DNA from: Halobacteriales archaeon YIM A00013 | GTDB taxonomy: Archaea > Halobacteriota > Halobacteria > Halobacteriales > Haloarculaceae | Direction of reading: 5' to 3' | DNA: 64,000 bases | Assembly: GCA_025041195.1 (NCBI GenBank) | Contig: JAKCFM010000001.1 | Location: 2,170,001-2,234,000, forward strand | In this document: in pieces, positions 9,416 through 18,744 of the stretch | How positions within the stretch are numbered: position 1 is the stretch's first letter | Layout of the letters: each line of letters opens with the position of its first letter | Translations under genes and position numbers: made by a program | Notes under the pieces: generated by a model | What the model was told of the DNA's origin: nothing | What the model saw: only the letters and a program-made list of their open reading frames with translations | Databases searched by the model: none

Positions 9416-10114
9416 ATGAGCGACCTTCCCGAGGAATTTCCGAGTACGATCACCACCTGGGATTACATCTATGATCTCTGTCGAGCGGTATCGCAGCAGG
9501 TGAAAGCGGCCGATTTCGAGCCTGATGTTGTGGTTGCGCTTGCCCGGGGTGGCTGGTTTGGTGGCCGCTGTCTCTGTGATTTTCTCGGGCTGGACGATCT
9601 GACGAGCTTGAAAATGGAACATTACGTCGGCACGGCCCAGAAGGCAGACGAACCGCAGGTTCGGTATCCAATGCCCGAAGGTAGCGTCGCCGGCAAGGAC
9701 GTTCTGATCATTGATGACATCGCAGACACTGGCGAGTCGATCCGACACGCCCGCAACTACGTCGAAGATCGCGATCCGGCGGCCGTGAAGACGGCGACGT
9801 TACAGCTACTAGAAACGAGCGAAGTGGAGCCGGATTTCGTCGGCGAGCGACTCGACGAATGGGCGTGGGTCGTCTATCCGTGGAACTTCATCGAGGATAT
9901 GATCGAGCTGATCAGTGGTGTGATGACCAAGGCCGACCAGGAAACGTTCACGAAAGCTGATATTCGCCACTATCTCCAGGCGTTTCACGACGTGGATCGG
10001 ATGTCGATGGAGATCGCGCAGCCAAATCGGTTTGCGGAAGTGCTCACGGAGATGGAACGCCGTGAAGTGCTCACCGAGACTGACGGGCAGTATACGCTCA
10101 TTTCCTCGGTCTGA
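9416..10114 (+). CDS. Purine-type phosphoribosyltransferase with C-terminal extension
   Basis: A 232-residue type I phosphoribosyltransferase, which joins a base to PRPP. The PRPP loop is visible as V-L-I-I-D-D-I-A-D-T-G-E-S (about residues 99-111), preceded by the V-V-V-A-L-A-R-G-G-W-F-G-G loop. The family is usually annotated as xanthine/guanine or hypoxanthine phosphoribosyltransferase. A C-terminal extension of about 70 residues ends with a helix and a short L-T-E-T-D-G-Q-Y hairpin that looks like a small winged-helix segment. It sits 52 bases upstream of the MTA phosphorylase gene, which releases adenine, so the pair fits purine salvage. The exact base cannot be read from sequence. Confidence 0.82.
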   Translation: MSDLPEEFPSTITTWDYIYDLCRAVSQQVKAADFEPDVVVALARGGWFGGRCLCDFLGLDDLTSLKMEHYVGTAQKADEPQVRYPMPEGSVAGKDVLIIDDIADTGESIRHARNYVEDRDPAAVKTATLQLLETSEVEPDFVGERLDEWAWVVYPWNFIEDMIELISGVMTKADQETFTKADIRHYLQAFHDVDRMSMEIAQPNRFAEVLTEMERREVLTETDGQYTLISSV

Positions 10115-10166
10115 GTCGTCGGTTGGAACCCGGAACTGTTTGTAGCCACCCCACCAACGGAGTCCT

Positions 10167-11018
10167 ATGACGATCGGATTCATCGGTGGGAGCGGCATCT
10201 ACGAATCGCTCGAGATCGAAGCGAGCCACACCGAACACGTCGAGACGCCGTTTGGCGAGCCGAGTGCGCCAGTCACGGTCGGGAATCTCGGCGGGACCGA
10301 GATTGCGTTTTTGCCACGTCACGGCGAAAACCACGAATATTCCCCCAGTGAGGTGCCGTATCGGGCGAACATCCACGCGTTGAAACAGCTCGGCGTCGAT
10401 CGGGTGCTCTCTAGCAACGCCGTCGGGAGTCTTCGCGAGGACCTCCCGCCGCAGACGCTGCTCGTTCCGGATCAGCTGTTCGATCGGACGCGCAATCGTC
10501 CGCGAACGTTCTACGAAGACGGCATTGTCGTGCATCTGAGCCTGGCCGAGCCGTACTGTCCGCATATGGTCGACCATCTCACTGAGTGTGGGGATGCAAC
10601 CAGTGCCACCCTTCAGCAGGGCGGGACGTACGTCTGTATCGAGGGGCCACAGTTTTCGACGAGAGCCGAGAGCGAGTTCTATCGATCGAACGGCTGGGAT
10701 GTCGTCGGGATGACGGCCGTCCCCGAGGCAGCGCTCGCAAGAGAAGCAGAGCTCTGTTATGCGACCGTCACCGGCGTGACGGATTACGACGTGTGGAAGC
10801 GTGACGCCGAGGTGTCGCTCCAGGAGGTGCTCGACAACGCTGCGGCCAACGAAGCGGCGATCAAGCAGGTGATCGAGCGCGCCATCGAAACGATGCCCGA
10901 CGACCACGACTGTGGGTGTCAGCACGCACTGGACGGGACGATCAACACCCCCGCAGCGGCAATTCCACCCGAAACGAAGGCGAAAACCGAGCTGCTCGTT
11001 GGCGAGTATCTGGAATAA
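10167..11018 (+). CDS. mtnP: S-methyl-5'-thioadenosine phosphorylase
   Basis: A 283-residue PNP/MTAP-family phosphorylase that splits methylthioadenosine with phosphate into adenine and methylthioribose-1-phosphate. Seen in order: G-F-I-G-G-S-G-I-Y at the start (phosphate loop), P-R-H-G-E-N-H-E-Y-S-P-S-E-V-P-Y-R-A-N near 50-70, S-N-A-V-G-S-L, an E-G-P-Q-F-S-T-R-A-E segment, G-M-T-A-V-P-E-A, and V-T-D-Y-D-V-W for purine recognition. A Cys pair (C-G-C) lies near the C-terminus. The preceding phosphoribosyltransferase could recycle released base. Haloarchaeal methionine salvage beyond this step is not encoded nearby. Confidence 0.94.
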   Translation: MTIGFIGGSGIYESLEIEASHTEHVETPFGEPSAPVTVGNLGGTEIAFLPRHGENHEYSPSEVPYRANIHALKQLGVDRVLSSNAVGSLREDLPPQTLLVPDQLFDRTRNRPRTFYEDGIVVHLSLAEPYCPHMVDHLTECGDATSATLQQGGTYVCIEGPQFSTRAESEFYRSNGWDVVGMTAVPEAALAREAELCYATVTGVTDYDVWKRDAEVSLQEVLDNAAANEAAIKQVIERAIETMPDDHDCGCQHALDGTINTPAAAIPPETKAKTELLVGEYLE

Positions 11019-11092
11019 CGTGGGTCGCTCCGCCAGGAACGGTCACCACCAGCACACAGTTTTATGTGGCAACACACACACGACTGACACAT

Positions 11093-11359
11093 ATGTCAAC
11101 AGACGGATCGCCAGAGCCAACTGCTGTTCGACAGGCTGTTCGGGATGGGATCGTCGACGGTGTGCAGTCAGTGCTTTCGATTGTGCTCTGGTCGGTGCTG
11201 TCGATTCTGAGTCTGCTGTCCAGCGTCGGGCTCGTAGCATTCGGTACAACGACATCGGAGGGGGTGGTATCGCTGGGACTGGTTGGGCTCGGCGCGTTCA
11301 TCGTTGTCTGTAGTGTCTATCTGTTGTATCTGCTCCACTGGGTAGATCGTCGCCGCTGA
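11093..11359 (+). CDS. Small two-helix membrane protein
   Basis: An 88-residue protein with two hydrophobic helices at roughly residues 22-50 and 55-80, a polar N-terminus and an Arg-rich end (W-V-D-R-R-R). The ATG at 11093 is supported by a TTTTATG box at 11060-11066, about 27 bases upstream. No family recognised. It converges with the hydroxyacid dehydrogenase gene. Confidence 0.6.
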   Translation: MSTDGSPEPTAVRQAVRDGIVDGVQSVLSIVLWSVLSILSLLSSVGLVAFGTTTSEGVVSLGLVGLGAFIVVCSVYLLYLLHWVDRRR

Positions 11360-11373
11360 TCGCCGTGTGCGCC

Positions 11374-12330
11374 TCAGACGATTCGATTTGTTAGTTCTTC
11401 GAGATCGCCGTCCACGTATGCGCGGTAGTTCTTCGCAACGATCGACGCACAGCGATCCATATACGCGGGCGTCGCGCCGGCAGTGTGAGGCGTCAACAGC
11501 ACGTTTGAGAGCTTCCACAGCACTGAATCGCCGGGGAGAGGTTCAGTTGCGGTCACATCAAGTGCGGCTCCGCCGATCCAGTCGCGCTGGAGCGCCCGTT
11601 CGAGCGCGGGTTCGTCCACGAGTCCGCCGCGGCCGACGTTAATCAAAACAGCGTCGTCGTTCATCGTCCGCAACGCCTGTGTATCGATCATTGTCCGCGT
11701 CTGTTCGGTGAGCGGACAGCAGAGAACGACGTGGTCCGAGCGGACCAGCAGCGATTCGAGATCCTCTGGGCCCACGAGCTCATCAACCAGCTCGCCGCCA
11801 GTGGACAGGTCGCGTTTCAACCCGATTGTTTCGACACCGAACGGCGTTGCTAGCTCTGCGACCCTACTACCGATCGCTCCTAGACCGACAATGCCAACGG
11901 TCGAGCCGTGGAGTTCGCCAACAGGATAGCGTTCGAAGACGCCACGCTGCTGGTTCGAAACGGCGGCCAGAAAGTTGCGCGCAAACGCGAGCATGTAGCC
12001 GATCGCCTGTTCGGCGGCTGGCTGGGCGTGCACCCCGGAAGCGCTGGTGAGAATGATCTCACGCGATTCGATCGTTGCAACGTCGTAGGAATCAACGCCG
12101 GCGCTCAGCGCCTGTATCCAGTCGAGCGAGTGCGCTCTCGCGAGCAGTTCGTCGGTGAGTCCGAACGTGACGAGGATCTCCGCGCTCTCTATCGCTGAGC
12201 GCGTTCCAGCAGGCGTCGGACGATACTCGACCGACACGTCTTCCAGCGTCGACTGCAGCGCGTTCGTAAGTGTCGAGGCCTCCTCGCTATCGAGCGTATA
12301 TCCCAGCAGAATCGATGGCTGTGTACCCAT
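11374..12330 (-). CDS. D-isomer-specific 2-hydroxyacid dehydrogenase (copy 1)
   Basis: A 318-residue NAD(P)-dependent dehydrogenase that interconverts a 2-oxoacid and a D-2-hydroxyacid. The nucleotide fold has G-I-V-G-L-G-A-I-G-S-R (about 147-157). The catalytic trio is present: Arg in N-V-G-R-G-G, Glu in T-A-T-E-P-L and His in L-L-T-P-H-T-A-G. The substrate domain keeps the A-L-S-A-G-V-D signature. The true substrate is unknown; annotations in this family (glyoxylate, phosphoglycerate, lactate) are not decisive. A close paralogue lies at 43499-44449, with nearly identical blocks such as the S-G-V-H-A-Q-P-A-A-E-Q-A-I-G-Y-M segment. Confidence 0.9.
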   Translation of the reverse strand: MGTQPSILLGYTLDSEEASTLTNALQSTLEDVSVEYRPTPAGTRSAIESAEILVTFGLTDELLARAHSLDWIQALSAGVDSYDVATIESREIILTSASGVHAQPAAEQAIGYMLAFARNFLAAVSNQQRGVFERYPVGELHGSTVGIVGLGAIGSRVAELATPFGVETIGLKRDLSTGGELVDELVGPEDLESLLVRSDHVVLCCPLTEQTRTMIDTQALRTMNDDAVLINVGRGGLVDEPALERALQRDWIGGAALDVTATEPLPGDSVLWKLSNVLLTPHTAGATPAYMDRCASIVAKNYRAYVDGDLEELTNRIV

Positions 12331-12377
12331 AGCGGGTGCTCGAACGCGACGGACGTAGCCTTTGGTGAAGGTGGAAC

Positions 12378-13304
12378 TCAGTCACGATCGTCTATACAGG
12401 TGATCTCACGATTCTCGGTGTCTATTCGGATCGTGCCACCGACCGGGATGGGTACGTGTGGATCGGTGTGACCGAACGGGAGATCGAACACCACCGTCGC
12501 AGCAGGTGCATACCGATCGCGAGCTTCCAGGATTGTCTGGCGCTGTTCGCTTGCATAGGTAACGCGTTCTTCGTTCGAACGTGGCTCGCGATGTCGGGTT
12601 TTGGGCCGTCCGACGAGAATTGCATCAAACTGCGCCAACAGGCCACGTTCACCACAACAGCGAAGAATGCGTTCAACGGTCGTCGCCGAAGGAAGTTCTT
12701 CGGAGGTTTCGAGCAACAGAACACCCCCATCGATCGTTTCGGGGACACAACAATCCGCCGCGAGCAGCCACTGGATCACTTCTAGACAGCCACCCCAGCA
12801 CCGACCTTTGACCACACCTGTGTCACCTGGATGCCACCGCCAGCCGTTCGTGGAGTCCCACGTTCGGCTCGTTCCATACGGCGCAACGTCGTCGGTCCAT
12901 TTTTCAGCTGATTCAATCGAACCGATCGTGGGCTCAAACAGCGCTCGGTGGAGATAGCGCTCCGTGTACGCAGGAAGTGATGAATCAAGCGAAAGCCCGG
13001 GGATCAGTTGTCCACCGTAGTACGATACAAGCCCAATCGAAGAGAGATAGGAGTGTAACACGGTGTTATCGCTGATCCCGAAAAATCGAGTCGGATTCGC
13101 TCGGAGTAGCGCCTCTTCCAGGTGCTCGCAGATTGTGAGCTGATCGTCACCACCAGTTGCTGCGAAAACTGCTTCAATTGATTACGACGAGAACGCGTCG
13201 TGGAGCGCCTTGGCTCGCGCTTCGGGATGAGACCGTAACCACTCTGCATCGCGATGACATGTGTCGGACACCACCGGCTCCAGAACGAACAGGTGATGGA
13301 ACAC
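12378..13304 (-). pseudogene. S66 family LD-carboxypeptidase / MccF-like peptidase, interrupted by an in-frame stop
   Basis: S66 serine peptidases cleave amide bonds near D-amino acids or, in the MccF branch, inactivate peptidyl nucleotide antibiotics. The downstream frame (12378-13181) has G-G-D-D-Q, the G-I-S-D-N-T nucleophile segment, S-Y-Y-G-G-Q, L-L-L-E-T-S-E-E and the late F-G-H-T-D-P-H His region. In the same frame, just upstream, is a recognisable N-terminal piece (L-E-P-V-V ... W-L-R-S-H-P-E-A-R-A-K-A-L-H-D-A-F). A TAA at 13182-13184 separates the two, and the first ~25 residues of the family (V-A-V-V-A-P-S region) are missing. All visible catalytic residues survive downstream of the stop, so the lesion may be recent or a sequencing error. 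Alternatively translation could start at the GTG at 13061. Confidence 0.75.
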
Positions 13305-13417
13305 GCATACCCGCGCAGTACCAGCTACAGACCAATAGAGACTGCCATACCAACACATCGCAGTGGTCACTCCCGAGCAGTTGTCACGCGAGCCGACGAA
13401 ACCGACCGCGAAAATCC

Positions 13418-13522
13418 TCAGCGACCGCTGTCTCGAACGTACAACAGCGCCTGTGCTAGCTCCTGGGGGTCCACACGCCCCTCCGTCTCCGCAAGCCGTT
13501 CTCTCATTCGATCGGGTGTCAT
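13418..13522 (-). CDS. Possible 34-residue small protein
   Basis: A short ATG-to-TGA frame with haloarchaeal-looking composition (M-T-P-D-R-M-R-E-R-L-A-E-T-E-G, then P-Q-E-L-A-Q-A-L-L-Y-V-R-D). It would form one amphipathic helix. An AT-rich promoter-like stretch (aaatataaatctta) lies 20-45 bases upstream. It is in front of the broken S66 gene and could be a remnant of another truncated gene. No family recognised. Confidence 0.3.
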   Translation of the reverse strand: MTPDRMRERLAETEGRVDPQELAQALLYVRDSGR

Positions 13523-13600
13523 GAGTTGACATAGCAATCCATCAAATATAAATCTTACCCACAACGAACTATGATAAAATATAACTACAACTGTTAGAAA

Positions 13601-14470
13601 TTAATTTGGCTCCGGTGCTGTCTTCGTTTCCTCGGTTGCGTGGATCCAGAGATCTTCGAACAGTTCGTCTTGTTCGAGACGGACGACGCCACGATGTGCC
13701 AGAAACAACAGCGCAAGAAATGTTTCGACGCGCGAGCCACCGCTCTCTGCGATTTCGGCGTACAGCACCTCTGCACGGCCTCGATCATACTGCGTTCGTA
13801 GTTTCGTCTCAACCGCGTCGATGACCGCCTCGATATCCTCTGCATGCGCCGTGCCGGTGACATCGGTCTCGGTCGGCTCATCGTCCATCCGGAGATCATC
13901 CGCGGTGCGATAGTCCAGCGTTTGCGTGCCGCGGGTGTAGCCACTCGGCGAGTCACTGGTGTCGTACGTTCTGGACTCCTTCCAGCGGGTGCCGGCCTCC
14001 CGATCGCGGAGCTCCCTGACAAGCTCATCAAGCGTTTGTGGAACGCCACGCACGCGTTTTCGTTCGAGTCGCCGATCCATCTCCCGTTCGAGCGTATCGA
14101 ACGGATCGTTCTCATCAAGCGGTCCACCGCCAGCAGCTGGAGCGCCAGAGCGTTCCTCCCAGGCCTGTTCCCACGGCGCTAACTCCTCGGTTTCCTCTGG
14201 CGCATCGGGTTCGGTGAGGGCGTCGCTTTTCATCCGCAACAACACGCTGGCGTAGAACAGTGCTCGCCCCCCTACCCGGAGATCAGCGGACTCAACCGCA
14301 TCGAGAAATCGATCAGTGACCGTTACGATGTCGATGTCCCACGGATCGATCTCCCCGTCTTCTGCCAGCTGGACGAGCAGTTCAACCGGCTCAACCGACG
14401 TCTCATCGGTTTCGGTATCCTCCGACGATTGCCCATTTGTCCCATCACCCTCATCGATCAGTTCAGTCAT
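13601..14470 (-). CDS. scpA: Segregation and condensation protein A (kleisin)
   Basis: A 289-residue kleisin that bridges the two SMC heads. After an acidic, Thr/Glu-rich leader, the kleisin N-terminal domain appears as P-V-E-L-L-V-Q-L-A-E-D-G-E-I-D-P-W-D-I-D-I-V-type sequence (about residues 27-48), followed by the conserved L-Y-A-S-V-L-L-R-M-K-S helix. An acidic, Gly/Pro-rich middle links to a C-terminal winged helix (about 220-275) with E-T-F-L-A-L-L-F-L-A-H-R-G and V-R-L-E-Q-D. It overlaps the 3' end of smc by eight bases, so the two are translationally coupled. ScpB is not seen in the window. Confidence 0.92.
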   Translation of the reverse strand: MTELIDEGDGTNGQSSEDTETDETSVEPVELLVQLAEDGEIDPWDIDIVTVTDRFLDAVESADLRVGGRALFYASVLLRMKSDALTEPDAPEETEELAPWEQAWEERSGAPAAGGGPLDENDPFDTLEREMDRRLERKRVRGVPQTLDELVRELRDREAGTRWKESRTYDTSDSPSGYTRGTQTLDYRTADDLRMDDEPTETDVTGTAHAEDIEAVIDAVETKLRTQYDRGRAEVLYAEIAESGGSRVETFLALLFLAHRGVVRLEQDELFEDLWIHATEETKTAPEPN

Positions 14471-17400
14471 TCGCAGTAACCTCAGGCGGTGACTCCTCGC
14501 TCAGGTCAATGCCCGTGACTGCACTCACGTTGTCCTGGTGCATCGTCACCCCAATCGCCCGTTCGGAGCGCTCTAGCAGGGCCGAGCGATGAGAAACGAC
14601 GATGAACTGAGCTTTTCCTGCTAGCTCGTCGATCAGCTCACCGACGGCATCCGCATTCGCCGCATCAAGAAACGCATCAACCTCATCAAGCGCATAAAAT
14701 GGAGCAGGGTTGAAGCGCTGAATCGCAAAGACGAACGCTAGCGCTGTCAATGACTTCTCACCGCCTGACATCGCAGCAAGGCGCTGAACGGGCTTATCGC
14801 CGGGCTGGGCCTTCATTGTCAGGCCACCGTCGAACGGATCGTCTTCATTTTCGAGAAAGAGCGTGCCAGAGCCATCGGATAGCCGAGAGAAAATCGTCTC
14901 GAACTGCTCGTTGATCGCCTCGTAGGCCTCCATGAAGGAGGCCTTTTTCTTCTGTTCGAACGACTCGATTCGGGTTTCGATGCCGTTGCGCTCTTCGAGA
15001 AGGGTTTCTCGGCGGGTTTCAAGCTCATCAAGCTCGGCCGCAACGCGGTCGTACTCATCGATCGCAAGCATGTTGACCGGTTCGAGCGCTGCCATCTCCC
15101 CTTCGAGTCGTTCGATATTTGCTTCGACCGTGTCGTGGTCTGGAATCGACTCTGGGTCGTACTCCTCAACGGCGGTTTCAAGTTCGGAGATCTCCTCGGT
15201 CAGTCGGTTGCGGCGTTCGGTGAGTGACTCCAGCCGACTCTCGGTCCGATCGACGGCGTCGCTCGCGCTGTCGAGTTCCTCGTGTGCGTCGTTCAACGAC
15301 GATTTGAGCTCTGATCGTTCTGCTTTCAGCTCGGCGAGTTCTTCTTCTAGCTCGGCCACCTGCTCGTGTTTGTTCGCAAGACGAGCCTCGTGTTCGGTGA
15401 CCGATGATTCGAGCTCCTCAATCCGCTCGGTTGCGGTTTTCGTGCGCTCTTTGGCGCGTTCGATCGTCGATTCGAGCTCCTCGATCGTCTCCTGGGTGTA
15501 CTCCGCTTCGAGCTCCGCCTCGGTGAGCTGATCGTCGATAGTACGCATCTCCTCGCGGGTGTCCGCGATCGATGCTCGAATCGATTCGGCGCGCTCAGTC
15601 AGCTCTGCCACCGCAGAGTTTCGGAGCTCGGTTTCGAGCGAATCAATCTCCTCGGAAACCGTTTCTAGCTCGTCGTTTTTGGCCTCGATTGTCGCCTCGA
15701 TCGTCGCCATTTCGTCTGCGACTTCCTCGCGCTGGGCTTCAATCTCGTCTTGCGTGTCGTTTTTGCGCTCAATCTCGTCGCGAACCGCTTCGATCTCGTT
15801 GTCAACATCGTCAATCTCACTGTGGATCTCACGAACCTGATCGGTCGCTTTCGACTGTCGATCACGGACGTCATCGAGTTTTGATTCGACATCACGAAGC
15901 GATTCGCGCAGGGTGCGACGGCGCTCTTCTAGTTCGGTAATCCGCTCTGCAACCCGCTCAAGACGGCTGGTATCTGAAGAAAACGAAAACGGCGTGCTCG
16001 CGTTCGAGCCACCAGTCATAGCACCACTTTTCTCGATCAGATCGCCGCCAAGCGTCGCCATGCGATACTCACCCATCAGCTCGCGTGCGGTTTCGATATC
16101 CTCGACAACGAGAGTATCGCCGAGTACGTACGAAAATACGCCTGCATACTCCCGATCGAAGGACACCAGATTGACCGCGAAATCAATGACGCCGTCGTGG
16201 TCCGGAAGCGAGCCGGTCGATCGCCGACGCATTTTCGTGACCGGCAAAAACGTTGCACGGCCGGCGTTCCGAGATTTGAGATGCTCGATACACTGCTGTC
16301 CAACGCCGTCGTCCTCGACCACGACGTGGGCCATTCGGCCGCCCGCTGCCGTCTCACACGCCACGGCGTGCCGACCGGAGACGCTCCCAAGCTCGCTGAC
16401 AGTGCCGTAGACGCCATTGATCTGGCTGTTGAGTACTGTCGAAACCGCACGCCCGTACGAACGCTCCTGGTTGTCGTCGGTCTGGGCTTCGAGCTCGGCG
16501 TACTCCTGTCGATACGACTCAAGTTCGTCTTCGAGCTCGTCGAGTTCGCGCTGGCGCTCGTATTTTTCGTCTCGAACCTCATTTACCGCCTCCTGGACGG
16601 TGGCTTTGTTCTCTTTTGTGGCTGCCAGTTCGGCTTCGAGATCCTCACGGGTGGTTTCAAGCTCCGGGATTTTCGCTTCGAGCGACTCGATCGACTCTGC
16701 GAGCTCCCGAAGTTCGTTCGATCGGCGTCGCGCGGCATCGAGCAACCGATCCTGCTCGCGCTGGACGTCGTTTTTCTCGGATTTGATCGTTTCGAGGCGC
16801 TCTCGTTTTGCTTCGAGTTCGGTTTTTAACCGTTCGTACTCGTCGTCTTCAGCCTCAATCTCGGTTTCGACGCTGTCAAGTTCGGCCTGCGATTCCTGGA
16901 TGTCGGCCTTGAGCGAGGCCTTCTCGACCTTTGCCCGCTTGATGGTTGCCTGAATCTCTTCGAGCGATTCTCGTTTTTTATCGAGCTTGACGAACGCCGT
17001 TGATCGCTCATTTTCGGCGTCTTCAGCCCGCTCTCGGGCAGTTTCGATCGCGTCGTTCGTCCGGGATATCTCGCCTTTGATCTCTTCGATCTCCTGTTTC
17101 ACCCGGAGCTGTTCGTCCTCGCCAGTGCGTTCAATCTCGGCGTTGAGATCCTCAAGGTCTTCCTCCAGCCGCTGGACCGCACGGCGCTTATCAGACTGCT
17201 CCGTTCGTTTTTCCAAAAGCGAGCTCTCAACCCGTTCGATCGAAGCCGCCGTGCTCTTGAGACGGTCGCGTTTTGCTTCTAGCTCTGCGGCCGTCAGATA
17301 GCTCTCGTACTCTTCTTTCTCGTCTCTGAGCGACTGATACTCAAGTGCGGTCTCGCGCTCATCGGAGAGCTGCTCCATCCGCTCGTGTTTTTCTTCAATG

Positions 17401-18038
17401 CGGAGATCCGCTTCGTCCATCCGCTCGCGAACGACCTCAAGTTCGTCCATGGCGTCTGCCTTTCTGGCGTCAAACTCCGCGACGCCAGCGATCTCGTCGA
17501 TGATTCTGCGACGATTGCCGGCCGACATGTTGATGATCTCGGTCACGTCGCCCTGCATCACCACGTTGTACCCCTCGGGCGTCACGCCAACCTGTGCCAG
17601 CAGATCCTTGATGTCGGAGAGATTCACCGACCGGCCGTTGAGATAGTAGTACGAGTAGTAGTTGTCCGACGTCTCTTTCACGCGTCGCTTGACTGTGATC
17701 TCGTCGGTATCGCCGATCGAATCCGTACCCGCCGCGTTGATTACCTGCGAGCGAGCGATCGTCCCGTCGCCGTTGTCGAACACCACCTCGACGCTTGCCT
17801 CGCGCTCGCCCGTATGCGTGGCGTCCGTGTCGTCAGGGTTGTATATCAGATCCGTGAGTTTCTCTGCGCGGATCCCTGAGGTGCGCGCGAGTCCGAGCGC
17901 GAACAGCACCGAATCGATGATGTTCGACTTTCCCGACCCGTTCGGACCACTTATCGTGGTGAAGTCCTCGTAGAACGGAATTCGCGTCTTCCTTCCAAAA
18001 CTCTTGAAATCGTCCAGTACGAGTTCTTTGATGTGCAT
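14463..18038 (-). CDS. smc: Chromosome segregation/condensation ATPase SMC
   Basis: A 1191-residue SMC protein. Walker A (G-P-N-G-S-G-K-S-N) is at residues 31-39, followed by two long coiled coils (about 170-505 and 680-1010) rich in Glu, Arg and Leu heptads. They flank a hinge at about 520-640 that contains V-Y-G-T-V-S-E-L-G and G-R-A-T-F-L-P. The C-terminal head has the ABC signature L-A-A-M-S-G-G-E-K-S-L-T-A-L-A and Walker B with F-Y-A-L-D-E-V-D-A-F-L-D. It forms an operon with scpA (overlapping) and with the small coiled-coil protein 30 bases upstream. The start at 18038 (M-H-I-K-E-L-V-L-D) is exactly the family start. Confidence 0.98.
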   Translation of the reverse strand: MHIKELVLDDFKSFGRKTRIPFYEDFTTISGPNGSGKSNIIDSVLFALGLARTSGIRAEKLTDLIYNPDDTDATHTGEREASVEVVFDNGDGTIARSQVINAAGTDSIGDTDEITVKRRVKETSDNYYSYYYLNGRSVNLSDIKDLLAQVGVTPEGYNVVMQGDVTEIINMSAGNRRRIIDEIAGVAEFDARKADAMDELEVVRERMDEADLRIEEKHERMEQLSDERETALEYQSLRDEKEEYESYLTAAELEAKRDRLKSTAASIERVESSLLEKRTEQSDKRRAVQRLEEDLEDLNAEIERTGEDEQLRVKQEIEEIKGEISRTNDAIETARERAEDAENERSTAFVKLDKKRESLEEIQATIKRAKVEKASLKADIQESQAELDSVETEIEAEDDEYERLKTELEAKRERLETIKSEKNDVQREQDRLLDAARRRSNELRELAESIESLEAKIPELETTREDLEAELAATKENKATVQEAVNEVRDEKYERQRELDELEDELESYRQEYAELEAQTDDNQERSYGRAVSTVLNSQINGVYGTVSELGSVSGRHAVACETAAGGRMAHVVVEDDGVGQQCIEHLKSRNAGRATFLPVTKMRRRSTGSLPDHDGVIDFAVNLVSFDREYAGVFSYVLGDTLVVEDIETARELMGEYRMATLGGDLIEKSGAMTGGSNASTPFSFSSDTSRLERVAERITELEERRRTLRESLRDVESKLDDVRDRQSKATDQVREIHSEIDDVDNEIEAVRDEIERKNDTQDEIEAQREEVADEMATIEATIEAKNDELETVSEEIDSLETELRNSAVAELTERAESIRASIADTREEMRTIDDQLTEAELEAEYTQETIEELESTIERAKERTKTATERIEELESSVTEHEARLANKHEQVAELEEELAELKAERSELKSSLNDAHEELDSASDAVDRTESRLESLTERRNRLTEEISELETAVEEYDPESIPDHDTVEANIERLEGEMAALEPVNMLAIDEYDRVAAELDELETRRETLLEERNGIETRIESFEQKKKASFMEAYEAINEQFETIFSRLSDGSGTLFLENEDDPFDGGLTMKAQPGDKPVQRLAAMSGGEKSLTALAFVFAIQRFNPAPFYALDEVDAFLDAANADAVGELIDELAGKAQFIVVSHRSALLERSERAIGVTMHQDNVSAVTGIDLSEESPPEVTAND

Positions 18039-18068
18039 CGGTTGTGATAAAAAGACCGACGCCGACGG

Positions 18069-18344
18069 TCAGGCGACGATGATCTCGTCCGAGTCCGTTT
18101 CGGTCTCTGCTGTCGATTCTTCGTCGTCCGACGAATAGCTATCGACTTCGTCCAACAGCGACGAGATCGTATCTGAACCGGATTCCGTCGACTGAGCTGC
18201 GGACGTGGTGTCCGATTCGGTCGACGCTTCCAGTTCCGCGAGTCGTTCTTTGCATTCGAGGAGTTCGTCTGTGAGCCCCGTTACCGTGGCCTCTAACTCC
18301 CGAACCTGGTTCTCCAGCTTCTCGACTCGGTTGCTACCGCCCAT
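18069..18344 (-). CDS. Small acidic coiled-coil protein of the smc operon
   Basis: A 91-residue protein: a Gly-Gly-Ser start, a coiled coil of about 40 residues (V-E-K-L-E-N-Q-V-R-E-L-E and onward) with a single Cys, and then a long disordered Ser/Asp/Glu/Thr tail ending D-E-I-I-V-A. It lies 30 bases upstream of smc on the same strand. Similar short proteins occur next to smc in haloarchaea (DUF7518-like, from memory). A structural partner or regulator of the SMC complex is plausible but unproven. Confidence 0.75.
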   Translation of the reverse strand: MGGSNRVEKLENQVRELEATVTGLTDELLECKERLAELEASTESDTTSAAQSTESGSDTISSLLDEVDSYSSDDEESTAETETDSDEIIVA

Positions 18345-18435
18345 ATCGATAAGCGCCTCCCAAAGCGTATAAAATTGCGTCAGACATATACATAGAAATT
18401 GACAATAATCTCGGTGTGGATCGGAACCAAAGCGG

Positions 18436-18597
18436 TTAGACCATTGCGTTGCCGATTGAAATGACTGTGATAAGTATCATACAAGTGAGAAGCGTTCCCC
18501 CGACCAGTAGTAGCGTGGCGTGCACCCAGCGTGTTGTGCGGGAGGTGTTAGCGGTGCGATCCTGAACGCGGGTGGACTTCTCGCGCTGTTGACCCAT
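18436..18597 (-). CDS. 53-residue single-span membrane protein
   Basis: A small frame with ATG at 18597 and TAA at 18436. It encodes a basic, Gln/Arg/Thr-rich N-terminus (M-G-Q-Q-R-E-K-S-T-R) and one strongly hydrophobic helix (about residues 28-52: A-T-L-L-L-V-G-G-T-L-L and onward). The positive-inside pattern and clean start support a real small membrane protein. No family is recognised. It fills an otherwise empty 400-base gap between the smc operon and the rhodanese gene; the rest of that gap shows only AT-rich promoter-like sequence. Confidence 0.5.
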   Translation of the reverse strand: MGQQREKSTRVQDRTANTSRTTRWVHATLLLVGGTLLTCMILITVISIGNAMV

Positions 18598-18744
18598 ACG
18601 TTGAGCTGTCTCCATGCACCTTCAAAAGAACACCGCAATACCCATTCGAGTATACAGATATCAATTTAAAATCAAAGTTAGTAATAGCGACCAATCAGTT
18701 GTCAAAGGGATACTTTACAGTGGGCAAAATACGGCCTAGCAGGT

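Noticed and set aside
10098-10925. 275-codon minus-strand frame opposite mtnP
   Set aside because: The plus strand has all MTAP motifs; the antisense frame has no recognisable family and atypical composition.
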